A stretch of DNA of 64,000 bases from UBA1413 sp964650525 (GTDB taxonomy: Bacteria; Bacteroidota; Bacteroidia; Bacteroidales; Prolixibacteraceae): NCBI GenBank assembly GCA_964650525.1, contig CAZYUA010000002.1, forward strand, positions 1-64,000. The letters run 5' to 3'. Positions 54,855-63,884 of the stretch are shown here, in pieces; the stretch's first letter is position 1; each line of letters begins with the position of its first letter. Both the position numbers and the translations under genes were made by a program. A model generated the notes under the pieces. It was not told the origin of the DNA. It was given only the letters and a program-made list of their open reading frames with translations, and made no database searches.

Positions 54855-56249
54855 TCAAGGGTTCAGGAGACTGGGATTTCTGAAGGAGAGGATTTCGCGG
54901 ATCATATCGAGACTTACTGTGGCCCGCTTATGTCCGGGGTCGATGCGGAGGCATTTTGTAAAATGGTTAAGAGCTTCTCCCCATTGCTGTCTTTTTTGGT
55001 TGACCAGACCGCAGAGGTACCAGTATCCGGCGAGATCACAACTGCTGATGGAATGGAGAATTTCCAGGGCTTTACCGGTGTCGTTGGCATGGATCCTTTC
55101 TTCGGCCTCCGTCAGAAGGTTATGGTAGGTAAAATTCACCGGATTTGCTTTCAACATAAACCGGGCCAGCTGCCGGGCCAGGGTGGTACTCTTTTCAGGT
55201 GCGAGGTCCATCAGACCGGCAAGCGTTTCCGGGCCGTTGCTGATGGAGAAGGCAGCATCGTAAGCAGCCGTACAGGCGGGATCGTAAGAGCCGGCAATGA
55301 GGGTCACCGGTTTTCCGAGGGCTGAGGCTTTGACAGCCAGCGCCATGGGGGCTTTATTCTCCAGGCTTTGGCTGTCGGCTTTGCCTTCACCGGTAAAGAC
55401 CCAGTCAGCCCATCGAAGGTGCTCCTCCATTTTGAGAATATCAAAGACAAACCCGGCACCGGGGGTGACCGTTCCATTCAGGAAAGCCACCAGGCCGGCA
55501 GCAAGGCCGCCGGCAGCCCCCATTCCGGGCAGATCCCTCAATGTTTTTCCGGATGTTTTCTCCAGGCAAGCGATCCAGTTTGTCAAACCGGCTTCCAGGG
55601 TTGCTGCCACCCGGCCGGTTGCTCCCTTCTGGGGTCCGTATACGGCAACAGCACCGTCTGTCCCCAACAGGGGATTCACCACATCAGCCAGTACTATCAC
55701 CTCAGAAACAGCCGGCAGCGAATCGGGGCGGAGAATGGTGGCAACCTCACCCAGGGAGCGGCAATTGCCCGGCAGCTGGTTTTGATACCGGTCGTTAAAG
55801 GTAAACCCCAATGCTTCCAGCATACCGATTCCGCCGTCTATGGTCGCGCTTCCCCCGGCTCCCAGGATGATTCTCCTGCATCCTCTTTCGAGGGCGGCTA
55901 AGATCAACTGTCCGGTACCCCGGGAGGTAGCCTCCAGGGGCTTTCTTTCCCCATGCTTCAGAAGCCTTAGTCCGCTGGCAGAGGCCATTTCAATAATGGC
56001 AGTGCTTCCTGCGATTCCGTAGACAGCCTCTACGCTGCGTCCCAGGGGATCGGCTACTGTTTCTGTAAACAAATTTGCAGACAGAGCCTCGCAAAGAATC
56101 CTGCCGGTGAAGTCGCCCCCATCGGCTACCGGCACCTTGCGGATAGCAAATACCGGAGAGACACTGCGGAAACCCGCTTCAAGGCAGTCAGAAAAAGCAG
56201 CTGCATCCAGGCTGCCCTTCATGGAATTGGGCGCTATCAGTATATTCAT
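54855..56249 (-). CDS. Glycerate kinase with C-terminal TPR-like tail
   Basis: The chosen ATG at 56249 gives 464 aa. Residues 1-370 are a glycerate kinase of the GarK/GlxK type: MNILIAPNSMKGSLDA, ADGGDFT, GAGGSATIDGGIGML and WVFTGEGKAD are the conserved nucleotide and substrate regions. It phosphorylates D-glycerate. Residues about 372-464 form a TPR-like extension (LLTEAEERIHANDTGKALEIL, GYWYLCGLVNQKRQQWGEALNHFTKCLRIDPGH) that ordinary glycerate kinases do not have. The RelA-like gene lies downstream on the same strand but its stop is 5' to this start; the order is RelA-like, then this gene, with a gap of 167 nt. Confidence 0.85.
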   Translation of the reverse strand: MNILIAPNSMKGSLDAAAFSDCLEAGFRSVSPVFAIRKVPVADGGDFTGRILCEALSANLFTETVADPLGRSVEAVYGIAGSTAIIEMASASGLRLLKHGERKPLEATSRGTGQLILAALERGCRRIILGAGGSATIDGGIGMLEALGFTFNDRYQNQLPGNCRSLGEVATILRPDSLPAVSEVIVLADVVNPLLGTDGAVAVYGPQKGATGRVAATLEAGLTNWIACLEKTSGKTLRDLPGMGAAGGLAAGLVAFLNGTVTPGAGFVFDILKMEEHLRWADWVFTGEGKADSQSLENKAPMALAVKASALGKPVTLIAGSYDPACTAAYDAAFSISNGPETLAGLMDLAPEKSTTLARQLARFMLKANPVNFTYHNLLTEAEERIHANDTGKALEILHSISSCDLAGYWYLCGLVNQKRQQWGEALNHFTKCLRIDPGHKRATVSLDMIREILSFRNPSLLNP

Positions 56250-56416
56250 TCCTGCGATTTTCTCATATTGCAACCAACCGGGACAGAGCATTTCCGGGTT
56301 CCTGAACATTTTCCGGGACCGCAAAAGCCGGTTTTCCGCTCCTGTATTCCGGATATCCTCAGCATATGCCAATCCGGCAGGTGTACCGGGGCTGTTCCTT
56401 CACAGAGGCAGCCCCG

Positions 56417-58618
56417 CTAATTATCTCCCCGCGAGACCGAGGAGATCCCTTTCATATTCCTGAGCTTATGGATCAGAAATTCGAGATGCTCCACACTATG
56501 GACCCAGATTTTTACTATCCCCCTGAATTCCCCCTTGTCGGAATCGACATGGATGGAGCGCATTTGCACACCAAAATCCCGGGCAATCACATGGGAAATT
56601 TCTGAAATAATTCCAAGTGAATCGGTCCCGGTAATGAATAAGGTCGTAAGAAAGGAGCTTTTGGTGGTGGTTTGCCGCCATTTCGCCTTGATAATCCGGT
56701 AGGGGAACCGCTCTACCATCTGGGGGGCATTCGGACAGCTGACGCGGTGAACCTTAATGCCGTCGCGGATGGTTACAAAACCAAAAATCTCATCCCCGTA
56801 AACGGGGTTGCAACAGGGTGCCAGCTTGTAGTTGACATTCCGGATGTTGTTGTCGATGATCATGTAATCATCACTTCCCTCGCCACCCACATCGCGGGTA
56901 ACCTCACCGGGAAGAATCTCCTCCAGTTTCGAACGTACCGACTGTTTTTCCTCCGATTTGACGAGGGCCTTGATCTGAAGGGTGTCGATCTTACCCGTGG
57001 AGATATGGTAATAAAGGTCACTGGCCAGTTTGAACCCGTAATTCTTCAATAACCTGCGGATTATCTCGTCGGTCAGTTCAATTTTCCAGTTTTTGAATTT
57101 CCGGTTCAGGATCTCCTTTCCGTTGGCTGCTTCCCGCTTTTTTTCCTCATTCAGCGAAGCCTTGATCCGGGTTTTGGCCTTGGAGGTAACGACAATGTCC
57201 AGCCAGTCAATCTTGGGGCGCTGGTTGGCAGAAGTTTCCACCGAGACAACATCCCCATTTTTCAGCTTATACCGGAGCGTGACTTTCCGGTCATTGACTT
57301 TTCCGCCGGTACATTTATCGCCGAGTTCGGTATGGATTTCGTAGGCAAAATCCAGGATGGTGGAGCCTTTGGGAAGCTTTTTCAGGTCACCCCGGGGAGT
57401 AAAAACATAAATCTCCTCGCTGTAGACGGTTTTCCGGAATTCATCAATGAAATCCACCATGTTCACTTCGGGGGTTTCCAATATTTCGCGGATACCGGTC
57501 AGCCATTGGTCGAGTTCCCTGTCCTGTTTTCCCCCTTTGTATTTCCAGTGCGCGGCCACCCCTTTTTCCGCGGTTTCGTTCATCCTCCGGGTACGGATCT
57601 GGACTTCGATCCATTTGTTGTGGGGTCCCATCACGGTGGTATGAAGCGACTCATAACCGGTCGATTTGGGAATGGTGATCCAGTCGCGCATGCGTTCCGG
57701 GTTGGCCTGGTATTCGTCGGTAACCACCGAATACACCGACCAGCAATCGGCCTTTTCATTTTCAGGCTCCGAATCAAGGATGATGCGAATGGCAAAGAGG
57801 TCGAAGACTTCATCAAAAAGCACATTTTGCCGTTGCATCTTGTTGTAAATGGAGAAGACCGACTTGGTCCTGGCTTTGATTTCAAAACGGAAACCGCGGC
57901 TGCGCAGTTTTTCCTCAATGGGGCCGACAAATTCGGCAGTAAACCGCGACCTTTCGCTCTCTGTTTCCCTCAGCCGCTGCACTATGTCAAAATAGGCCTC
58001 CGGCTTCAGATATTTGAGACTGAGGTCCTGTAACTCGGAATTGATCTTATAAAGCCCCAACCGATGCGAAAGGGGTGCATAGATGTGATTGGTTTCGGTG
58101 GCTATCCGTTTAACGGAATCAACGGGGTAGCGGTCAAAATGACGAAGGGTGTGAAGACGGTCACCGATCTTGATAAGAATGACCCTCATATCACCTGCCA
58201 GAGCAAGCATCAGCATCCTGAAATTCTCAGGGTGCAATTCGACGGTTTCAGTCCCCAGGGTGTTGATTTTGGTGATTCCTTCCAGCATCCCGGCTACCGA
58301 TTTTCCAAAAGCGGCCGTTAAACGAGCCGGATCGGCTTTGTGCTCCACGCAATTCCCCATCACGTTGTGAAGCAAAGCTGTCACTACAGAATCGCTTTCC
58401 AGTCCGATCTCGTCCGACACAATGGAGGCCACCTCTACGGCATGAACCAAAACTGGTTCACCGGAGGGGAAAACCGAATTCCCGAGGGTTTCTACTGCAA
58501 AGGCAAAAGCTCTGCGAATATCCTCCAGCCCCCTGGGTTCGTACAACTTACTGCACCGCTCCATCAGTGCAGAAAAGAGTAGCTCTGCTGACTCAACCGC
58601 TTTACCCATACCATACAA
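56417..58618 (-). CDS. relA: RelA-like (p)ppGpp synthetase with degenerate hydrolase site
   Basis: The 733-aa protein has the RelA/SpoT order HD hydrolase (about 40-200), synthetase (about 235-370), TGS (about 410-475), a CC/zinc region (APCCNPV) and ACT (about 660-733). In the HD domain the metal motif HDxxED is replaced by HNVMGN (H84, N85, G88, N89 in LLHNVMGNC), so (p)ppGpp hydrolysis should be lost. The synthetase has FDLFAIRII and GYESLHTTVMGPHNKWIEVQIRT, with the conserved Asp and Glu present. It should act as a ribosome-associated ppGpp synthase, so a separate hydrolase is expected elsewhere in the genome. A ferritin terminator lies in its 5' region. Confidence 0.88.
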   Translation of the reverse strand: MYGMGKAVESAELLFSALMERCSKLYEPRGLEDIRRAFAFAVETLGNSVFPSGEPVLVHAVEVASIVSDEIGLESDSVVTALLHNVMGNCVEHKADPARLTAAFGKSVAGMLEGITKINTLGTETVELHPENFRMLMLALAGDMRVILIKIGDRLHTLRHFDRYPVDSVKRIATETNHIYAPLSHRLGLYKINSELQDLSLKYLKPEAYFDIVQRLRETESERSRFTAEFVGPIEEKLRSRGFRFEIKARTKSVFSIYNKMQRQNVLFDEVFDLFAIRIILDSEPENEKADCWSVYSVVTDEYQANPERMRDWITIPKSTGYESLHTTVMGPHNKWIEVQIRTRRMNETAEKGVAAHWKYKGGKQDRELDQWLTGIREILETPEVNMVDFIDEFRKTVYSEEIYVFTPRGDLKKLPKGSTILDFAYEIHTELGDKCTGGKVNDRKVTLRYKLKNGDVVSVETSANQRPKIDWLDIVVTSKAKTRIKASLNEEKKREAANGKEILNRKFKNWKIELTDEIIRRLLKNYGFKLASDLYYHISTGKIDTLQIKALVKSEEKQSVRSKLEEILPGEVTRDVGGEGSDDYMIIDNNIRNVNYKLAPCCNPVYGDEIFGFVTIRDGIKVHRVSCPNAPQMVERFPYRIIKAKWRQTTTKSSFLTTLFITGTDSLGIISEISHVIARDFGVQMRSIHVDSDKGEFRGIVKIWVHSVEHLEFLIHKLRNMKGISSVSRGDN

Positions 58619-58643
58619 AAAAGGCTGCCTTCAACGGCAGCCT
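58617..58643 (-). terminator. Rho-independent terminator of the ferritin gene
   Basis: An 8-bp stem (AGGCTGCC at 58622-58629 with 58636-58643, loop TTCAAC) is followed, on the minus strand, by a T run from 58622 down to 58617. It lies directly upstream of the RelA-like start, so the two genes are separately transcribed. Confidence 0.75.
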
Positions 58644-58667
58644 GTGTGAGAATACCCTGGTAATCTC

Positions 58668-59186
58668 TTATTCAGCTGCCGTAACCGTTGAATCAACAAA
58701 AACCCGTTGACGCAGTTCGCGGTCAAGCATGAAAAGACCGTTTCCCTGGTTGTTGATCATCTTTAAAACATCCAGCAACTCATTGACATTGGCCTCTTCC
58801 TCCACCTGCTCGTCGATGAACCATTTCAGAAAACTCTGCGTGGCGTGATCACTCTCGGCAATAGCCGTATCCATCAGACTATTGATGCTGGCAGTAACAA
58901 ACTGTTCGTGCTCCAGCGTCTTTTCAAATACAGACAAAACATTTTCAAAATCAGTATCCACCTGCTTGATGGGTTTCAACACCACCTGACTTCCCCGCTC
59001 ATGTACAAACCTGAAAAATTTGTTGCCGTGAGTTAACTCCTCCTGATACTGGATATACATCCAGTTGGCAAAACCGGGCAATCCTTTTCCCTGGAACCAT
59101 GCGGACATCGACAAATAAAGAAAGGCAGAGTAATATTCATGGTTAATCTGCAGATTAATGGCCTTTAAGACTTTTTCTTTCAACAT
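58668..59186 (-). CDS. ftnA: Ferritin
   Basis: From the ATG at 59186 the protein has 172 aa, the length of bacterial non-haem ferritin. The diiron centre residues are present: E17 (NHEYYSAF), E50 and H53 (YQEELTHGNKF), with further acidic ligands in the third and fourth helices (KTLEHEQFV and EEEANVNELLD). It oxidises and stores iron in the cytoplasm. The longer start at 59213 adds nine residues that are not part of the fold. A terminator follows. Confidence 0.92.
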   Translation of the reverse strand: MLKEKVLKAINLQINHEYYSAFLYLSMSAWFQGKGLPGFANWMYIQYQEELTHGNKFFRFVHERGSQVVLKPIKQVDTDFENVLSVFEKTLEHEQFVTASINSLMDTAIAESDHATQSFLKWFIDEQVEEEANVNELLDVLKMINNQGNGLFMLDRELRQRVFVDSTVTAAE

Positions 59187-59399
59187 AATGGTAACAATTT
59201 TAATTCCAGACAAAAATATAAAAAATTGCTGATACTTTCACTGCAATTGACCATTCCGGCATAAATAATTTAGAATAATTCTTATTTAACTTGGCTCCCC
59301 GGATCCGGAAGCATCTGTTAAAAGGGAACAGCATCGCGGTGAAGAGGAACCATTCCGATCATTTTACATGCTTTCCACAATAATTAAGCAGGAAAACCG

Positions 59400-59407
59400 T
59401 ATTTTTG
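59400..59407 (+). promoter_or_regulatory. Bacteroidota-type -7 box TATTTTTG
   Basis: TATTTTTG is an exact TAnnTTTG match 22 nt upstream of the lipase-like ATG at 59430. A TTTC about 22 nt upstream could serve as the -33 element. Confidence 0.45.
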
Positions 59408-59429
59408 AACAGTTAAACTATGTATTTGT

Positions 59430-60680
59430 ATGAAACGTCGTTGGTATTACCCGTTGTTTTGGGTTAGCATTTTTATTTTGTCCTTTACATCCTGTGACCT
59501 TTTTGAGGAGGAGGAACAGATACCATTATCTGAAAATAAGTACCTGACAGAATATACTTTAAACAGGACGATCACCAAACTGGAGATACAAGCTATGTTC
59601 GGAGTCCTGGCTACCCAGTATCCCGAAACTGCCGGGATTGACCAGATGGTGCAATCGGGTGTTTGGGTTTACTCGGTTAAGTACCGGACCCAGTTTAACG
59701 GGGAGAACCGGATCGCATCAGGGCTGGTTTGCATTCCCACCGACGAGGGGGATTATCCCCTTCTCAGTTTTCAGAACGGAACCAACACGGAGCACGCGAA
59801 GGCTCCTTCCGAAAATAGTATGGACCCCCTATTCAGCATCATCCAGTCGGTATCATCTACCGGTTTTGTGGTTGTTTTTCCCGATTATCTGGGATTCGGG
59901 GCATCAAAGGACATGTTTCATCCCTACCTGCATAAGGAATCAACGGTCAGATCGGTGCTGGATATGTTAAGGGCGGTGAAAGAAATGGTTGCGTATTTTG
60001 ATAATTTTACTCTGACCGATGATCTGTACCTGATGGGGTATTCCCAGGGGGGCTGGGCTACCCTTGCCCTGGCTGAAAAGATCGAGAATACCCAGGAGAT
60101 CAAGGATGAATTTTTCCTGAAGGCCAGTTCCTGCGGGTCCGGTCCTTATAACCTGGAGCTGGTCTCTGACCACATTCTCGGTTTGCAGGAGTACCCTCAG
60201 CCCTATTTCATGGCCTATATGCTGAATTCCTATATCCAGGCCGATGAAATTACCCTCTCTTATGCCGATATTCTCTCGGATACGTATGCCGGGAAAGTCC
60301 AGAATCTCTTCAACGGGAAAAACAGTTCTGAAAAAATCAACACCGAACTGACCAAAAGTGTCAGCACCCTGTTCCGGCCCGACTTTCTAAGCGGATACGC
60401 AACCGACACCAAATATCTATCCCTTCGCCAGGCCTTTGTCAGAAACAGTATTGAAGCCTGGCAGACCAGCAGTCCCAAGTTGTTTATTCACGGACTGGGC
60501 GATCAGCTGGTTACCCCTGTTGTTTCAGATTCGATTGTTGCTGCATTTAGAACGTTAACCCCGGTTCCGGGTATGATTACTTACCAGGCGATTCCGCTGC
60601 TTAGTCACGAAGAAGCCGTATTACCCTGGGGTGTAAGATCGCTGCAGTGGATCTGGGGAATCCGTCAGAAATCCCAGTAA
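59430..60680 (+). CDS. Alpha/beta hydrolase lipoprotein, secretory lipase-like
   Basis: The 416-aa precursor has a lipobox cysteine C22 (FTSC) and an alpha/beta hydrolase fold. The nucleophile elbow is GYSQGG (S205), the acid is probably in IHGLGDQLVTP and the histidine in LLSHEEAV. The segment VVFPDYLGFGASKDMFHPYLH is shared with secretory lipases. It should be anchored in the outer membrane and hydrolyse esters or lipids outside the cytoplasm. It is divergent from the ferritin gene and stands alone on the plus strand. Confidence 0.85.
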   Translation: MKRRWYYPLFWVSIFILSFTSCDLFEEEEQIPLSENKYLTEYTLNRTITKLEIQAMFGVLATQYPETAGIDQMVQSGVWVYSVKYRTQFNGENRIASGLVCIPTDEGDYPLLSFQNGTNTEHAKAPSENSMDPLFSIIQSVSSTGFVVVFPDYLGFGASKDMFHPYLHKESTVRSVLDMLRAVKEMVAYFDNFTLTDDLYLMGYSQGGWATLALAEKIENTQEIKDEFFLKASSCGSGPYNLELVSDHILGLQEYPQPYFMAYMLNSYIQADEITLSYADILSDTYAGKVQNLFNGKNSSEKINTELTKSVSTLFRPDFLSGYATDTKYLSLRQAFVRNSIEAWQTSSPKLFIHGLGDQLVTPVVSDSIVAAFRTLTPVPGMITYQAIPLLSHEEAVLPWGVRSLQWIWGIRQKSQ

Positions 60681-60712
60681 ACCGGCTAATAGCCTTTGCC
60701 GTCAAAAAAAAT

Positions 60713-61678
60713 TCAGGATTTTTCCGGTTGGTTAATTCCCGGTTCCGTGCGGGTAATTTTGCGAATCCGGTAAGGGGTTTTCTTCTGCGATTCGAAGTAC
60801 GTCCGCATCTGCATTTCAGCGATGATGCCGGTGGTGATGAACTGGATACCTCCCAAGACCAAAAGAATCCCCAGCATAAGAAGAGGCTTTCCCCAGATAT
60901 CCTGTCCCATGATTTTCAGGACCAGCAGATACATGTTGATGGCCATTCCAATGGTCAGAGTGACGAATCCAATTTGCCCGAAAAAGTGCATAGGGCGCTG
61001 GAGGTATTTTCTGAAAAAAAGCATCAGGAGCAGGTCACTCAGTACGCGGCCGGTACGGTTGAGGTTATATTTGGATTTGCCCGTAAGCCGGGGCCGGTGG
61101 TTCACTTCGACCTGGGTGATTCTCGTTGATCCTTCCAAGGCCAGTAAAACGGGGATAAACCTGTGCAGTTCGCCGTAAATATGGATATTCCGTATGGCGT
61201 CCAGTCTGAAGACCTTCAGTGTGCAGCCCAGGTCCTTCATTTTTATCCCGGTAGCTTTTCTGATCAGGAAATTGGCAATCGCGGAAGGCAATTTTCTCAG
61301 GAGCATGCCGTCTTTCCGGTTACGCCTGACACCTGCGACCATGTCCCAGCCCTCTGCTTCCGCTTTTGTGAGCATTTCCGGAATATCTCCGGGGTCATTT
61401 TGAAGGTCACCATCCATCAGGGCGACAAATTCTCCGTGTGCTATATCGATGCCTGCCTGGAGGGCTGAACTTTGCCCGTAATTCCGGCTTAGTTCCACCA
61501 GGATCAATCGCTCGTCCGCGATTTTGACAATCTCTTCACGGGTTCGGTCGGTAGAGCCGTCATCCACAAAGATGGCTTCATAATCCAGTTTCTGCAGCGC
61601 ATTGCGGATCTGGGTACACAAGGGAGCGATGTTGGATTCTTCGTTGAAAACACAGATGACCAGGGAGAGTTTCTTCAT
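60713..61678 (-). CDS. Family 2 glycosyltransferase (GtrB/DPM1-like)
   Basis: The 321-aa protein, from the ATG at 61678, has a GT-A domain (KKLSLVICVFNEESN, DDGS at 39-42, the DxD-like MDGDLQND at 88-95) and two C-terminal membrane helices (about residues 235-258 and 268-290). This is the layout of polyprenyl-phosphate glycosyltransferases such as GtrB or DPM1, which load a sugar onto undecaprenyl or dolichol phosphate at the membrane. The acceptor is unknown. The gene precedes an outer-membrane protein gene in the opposite direction of reading order (both on the minus strand, 80 nt apart). Confidence 0.85.
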   Translation of the reverse strand: MKKLSLVICVFNEESNIAPLCTQIRNALQKLDYEAIFVDDGSTDRTREEIVKIADERLILVELSRNYGQSSALQAGIDIAHGEFVALMDGDLQNDPGDIPEMLTKAEAEGWDMVAGVRRNRKDGMLLRKLPSAIANFLIRKATGIKMKDLGCTLKVFRLDAIRNIHIYGELHRFIPVLLALEGSTRITQVEVNHRPRLTGKSKYNLNRTGRVLSDLLLMLFFRKYLQRPMHFFGQIGFVTLTIGMAINMYLLVLKIMGQDIWGKPLLMLGILLVLGGIQFITTGIIAEMQMRTYFESQKKTPYRIRKITRTEPGINQPEKS

Positions 61679-61758
61679 GGGTAAAAGGCTCTGAAACGAG
61701 ATTTTTTCATCAGCAAAAATAACGGGTAAATCAATAGGTTTCACACAACGAAAAGGGA

Positions 61759-62649
61759 TTAGGGTCTCTTAAGCTTCACAATAAAGGAGAATCTGAAGGT
61801 TTGGTAATTCCAGTCGCGCAACCCGTACAGGAACTGGATTCTGGCCGCCGCGCGGGCCCAGTCGTACCGGGTGTCCAGGGTGATAAGCTTCGGCCGGTCT
61901 CTGATGTCCAGGTAGCCGGAGTATCCCGAATAGGAGCCCGACAAAGACCAGTCCTGATACCGGAATTCCAATCCTGCCCCGTAATAAAACGCATCGTTCT
62001 GGGGAGTATCTTCCAGGTAGGTTTGCCAACTGTAGAAACCCACATCGAAATAGGGCCGGAAGAGGTTTTTCCTGCCAATGGTGAAATCTTTAGAGGCAGA
62101 GAGGTCGAAAAAATAGCCCGGCGTATCGGTAAAACGGGCAGCAGAGGCTTCGCCGGAGGCTGTTTTCACAGCTAACCGTATCAGGGTATTGGGGAAGGCC
62201 AGGTCGCGGGTTACCTGAATCAGCATCGACACGTAAAGATCGCCCGCAACAACACCCCGGCCATCGTAGTCGCGGCTGATTCTTTCATTCCGGATTTCTT
62301 CGGTATACTGGTAATTTTCCAGCAGCACACCGTAGGCTTCCAGGGCTATCCGATGTTCGCAAAACGGTATGAGAAGCCTTGCTGACAAGTCCTGAGTAGG
62401 ATCGGACACATGGAAATGGCGGGAGATGGAGGCTTCCAGTTCGGTGTCTCCGGTCAGCAATCCCTTTTTCACCTCAGGGACCGGCAGGCTATTGGGGCCC
62501 AGAAATCCAGGCGACAGTTTCATCATATTCCGCCAGCCGGGGTCTCCTTCTTCCCATCCATGGATCTCGTTCCACCATTGCCAATCGTCTTGCTGGGCAG
62601 CAAGAGACCAGGAAGTCAGCCATAATAACAAGAACAGGATTTCCTTCAT
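61759..62649 (-). CDS. Outer-membrane beta-barrel-like protein
   Basis: The 296-aa precursor has a signal peptide (LFLLLWLTSWSLAAQ). The mature part is rich in alternating aromatic/polar strands (RPYFDVGFYSWQTYLED, FYYGAGLEFRYQDWSLSGSYSGYSGYLDI, RAAARIQFLYGLRDWNYQTFRFSFIVKL) and ends in a hydrophobic Phe/Leu-rich strand, which suits an outer-membrane barrel. The function is unknown. It lies upstream of the glycosyltransferase on the same strand. Confidence 0.65.
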   Translation of the reverse strand: MKEILFLLLWLTSWSLAAQQDDWQWWNEIHGWEEGDPGWRNMMKLSPGFLGPNSLPVPEVKKGLLTGDTELEASISRHFHVSDPTQDLSARLLIPFCEHRIALEAYGVLLENYQYTEEIRNERISRDYDGRGVVAGDLYVSMLIQVTRDLAFPNTLIRLAVKTASGEASAARFTDTPGYFFDLSASKDFTIGRKNLFRPYFDVGFYSWQTYLEDTPQNDAFYYGAGLEFRYQDWSLSGSYSGYSGYLDIRDRPKLITLDTRYDWARAAARIQFLYGLRDWNYQTFRFSFIVKLKRP

Positions 62650-62684
62650 TATGAAAAACGTGAGACTTTAGCAGATGGCAACCA

Positions 62685-63884
62685 TCAGATTCCGAGCTTT
62701 TTCCTGATTCCGTGAGGAATAGCCTCCTTATGGACCATTATGCAGGTGGTCTTATAATTCACATACGCTTTTGAAGCATACAAATAGCCGTTGTACCGGC
62801 CCTGGCTGCCCCAGGAGTTTTTCACTTTGTACCAACTATTTCCGGACTGGTCGCGTGCTGTTCCGATGATATGCATGCCATGATCGTCGGTAGTGCCAAA
62901 ATTGTCAAAGGCTACCTGCCGGACTTCCGGAGTTATTTCAGCTTCGGCAACCGGGATTCTGGCACTGTACAATTCAGCCTCACGCTCGGCCCGGGAGAGT
63001 CTCTCCCACCGCTCTTTCTGCTGTTGGGTCATTTTTACAGTGTCCTCACACGGAACAAAGGCGATGCCTCTGGTTCTGTATTGAAAACCCGGATCGCTGG
63101 TATCGGAAGCCCATGCGACCGTATAGCCTTTCCGGAGCGCGTTATCGATAATCTCTCCCAACTCCTCCAGCGGCACGTTGTAAACCGGGTCCCAGGACCA
63201 GTTGTCGGGCACTTCCAGAATAAAAGTGGTATAAAAAGGATGATGCAGAAACGAGGTGATCTCCAGATAATCGTCCATATTCAAACCCGTGTATTCACGG
63301 GTAAAGCTTTGGGGGGTGAAGGTCGTACCGCTGTAAGTAAAGTGCTCCGGCACTTTTCCCAGGTAAGCCTCAAGGGTTGCATTCACCGGTTCGCGCCATA
63401 CCGTCGACAATTTCCTGTTTGGATTGGTGACAAACACATCAACCTGTTCTTTCAACAGCTTATCCATTTCGCCATGTGAATGGAAATCTTCTCCGTAATT
63501 GAGGCCTTTATAGACTGATTCGGGCACCAGTCCGTAATTCCGGAATACATGGCAGACATCATGGAAAGCGCCTCCCGGGGCAAAAGTGGTATTGCCCTGC
63601 ATCCTGACGTATTTTTGAGCTTTTTGAGTGTAGGTGTGATACACCACGAACATTTCAGAAAAATTCATTTCCGGCCGGTTGTTGCGGATCATTTCAGACT
63701 CGAAAAAGGATAGGGCACTGAAAGCCCAGCAGGTACTGGTCCTGCTTTGGTTTTGCACGGGAGTTGACGGCAGGATGATTTCATCGGTAAAAACATATTC
63801 TACCGGATCATTCCCCGGTTCCTGGGCAACCAGGTCCATAATGGACAGTAAACCCAGCACAAAAATGGGAAGCAACCTTTTCAT
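62685..63884 (-). CDS. C1 family cysteine peptidase (bleomycin hydrolase-like)
   Basis: From the ATG at 63884 the 399-aa precursor has a signal peptide (LPIFVLGLLSIMDLVAQ) and a papain-like domain: VQNQSRTSTCWAFSA with the nucleophile C52, DDHGMHIIG with the catalytic His (about residue 336), and KNSWGSQGRYNG with the Asn (about 355). The KNSWG and ATTFAPGG-like regions fit the aminopeptidase C/bleomycin hydrolase branch. It should be periplasmic or surface-exposed, unlike the cytoplasmic bleomycin hydrolases. Confidence 0.88.
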   Translation of the reverse strand: MKRLLPIFVLGLLSIMDLVAQEPGNDPVEYVFTDEIILPSTPVQNQSRTSTCWAFSALSFFESEMIRNNRPEMNFSEMFVVYHTYTQKAQKYVRMQGNTTFAPGGAFHDVCHVFRNYGLVPESVYKGLNYGEDFHSHGEMDKLLKEQVDVFVTNPNRKLSTVWREPVNATLEAYLGKVPEHFTYSGTTFTPQSFTREYTGLNMDDYLEITSFLHHPFYTTFILEVPDNWSWDPVYNVPLEELGEIIDNALRKGYTVAWASDTSDPGFQYRTRGIAFVPCEDTVKMTQQQKERWERLSRAEREAELYSARIPVAEAEITPEVRQVAFDNFGTTDDHGMHIIGTARDQSGNSWYKVKNSWGSQGRYNGYLYASKAYVNYKTTCIMVHKEAIPHGIRKKLGI

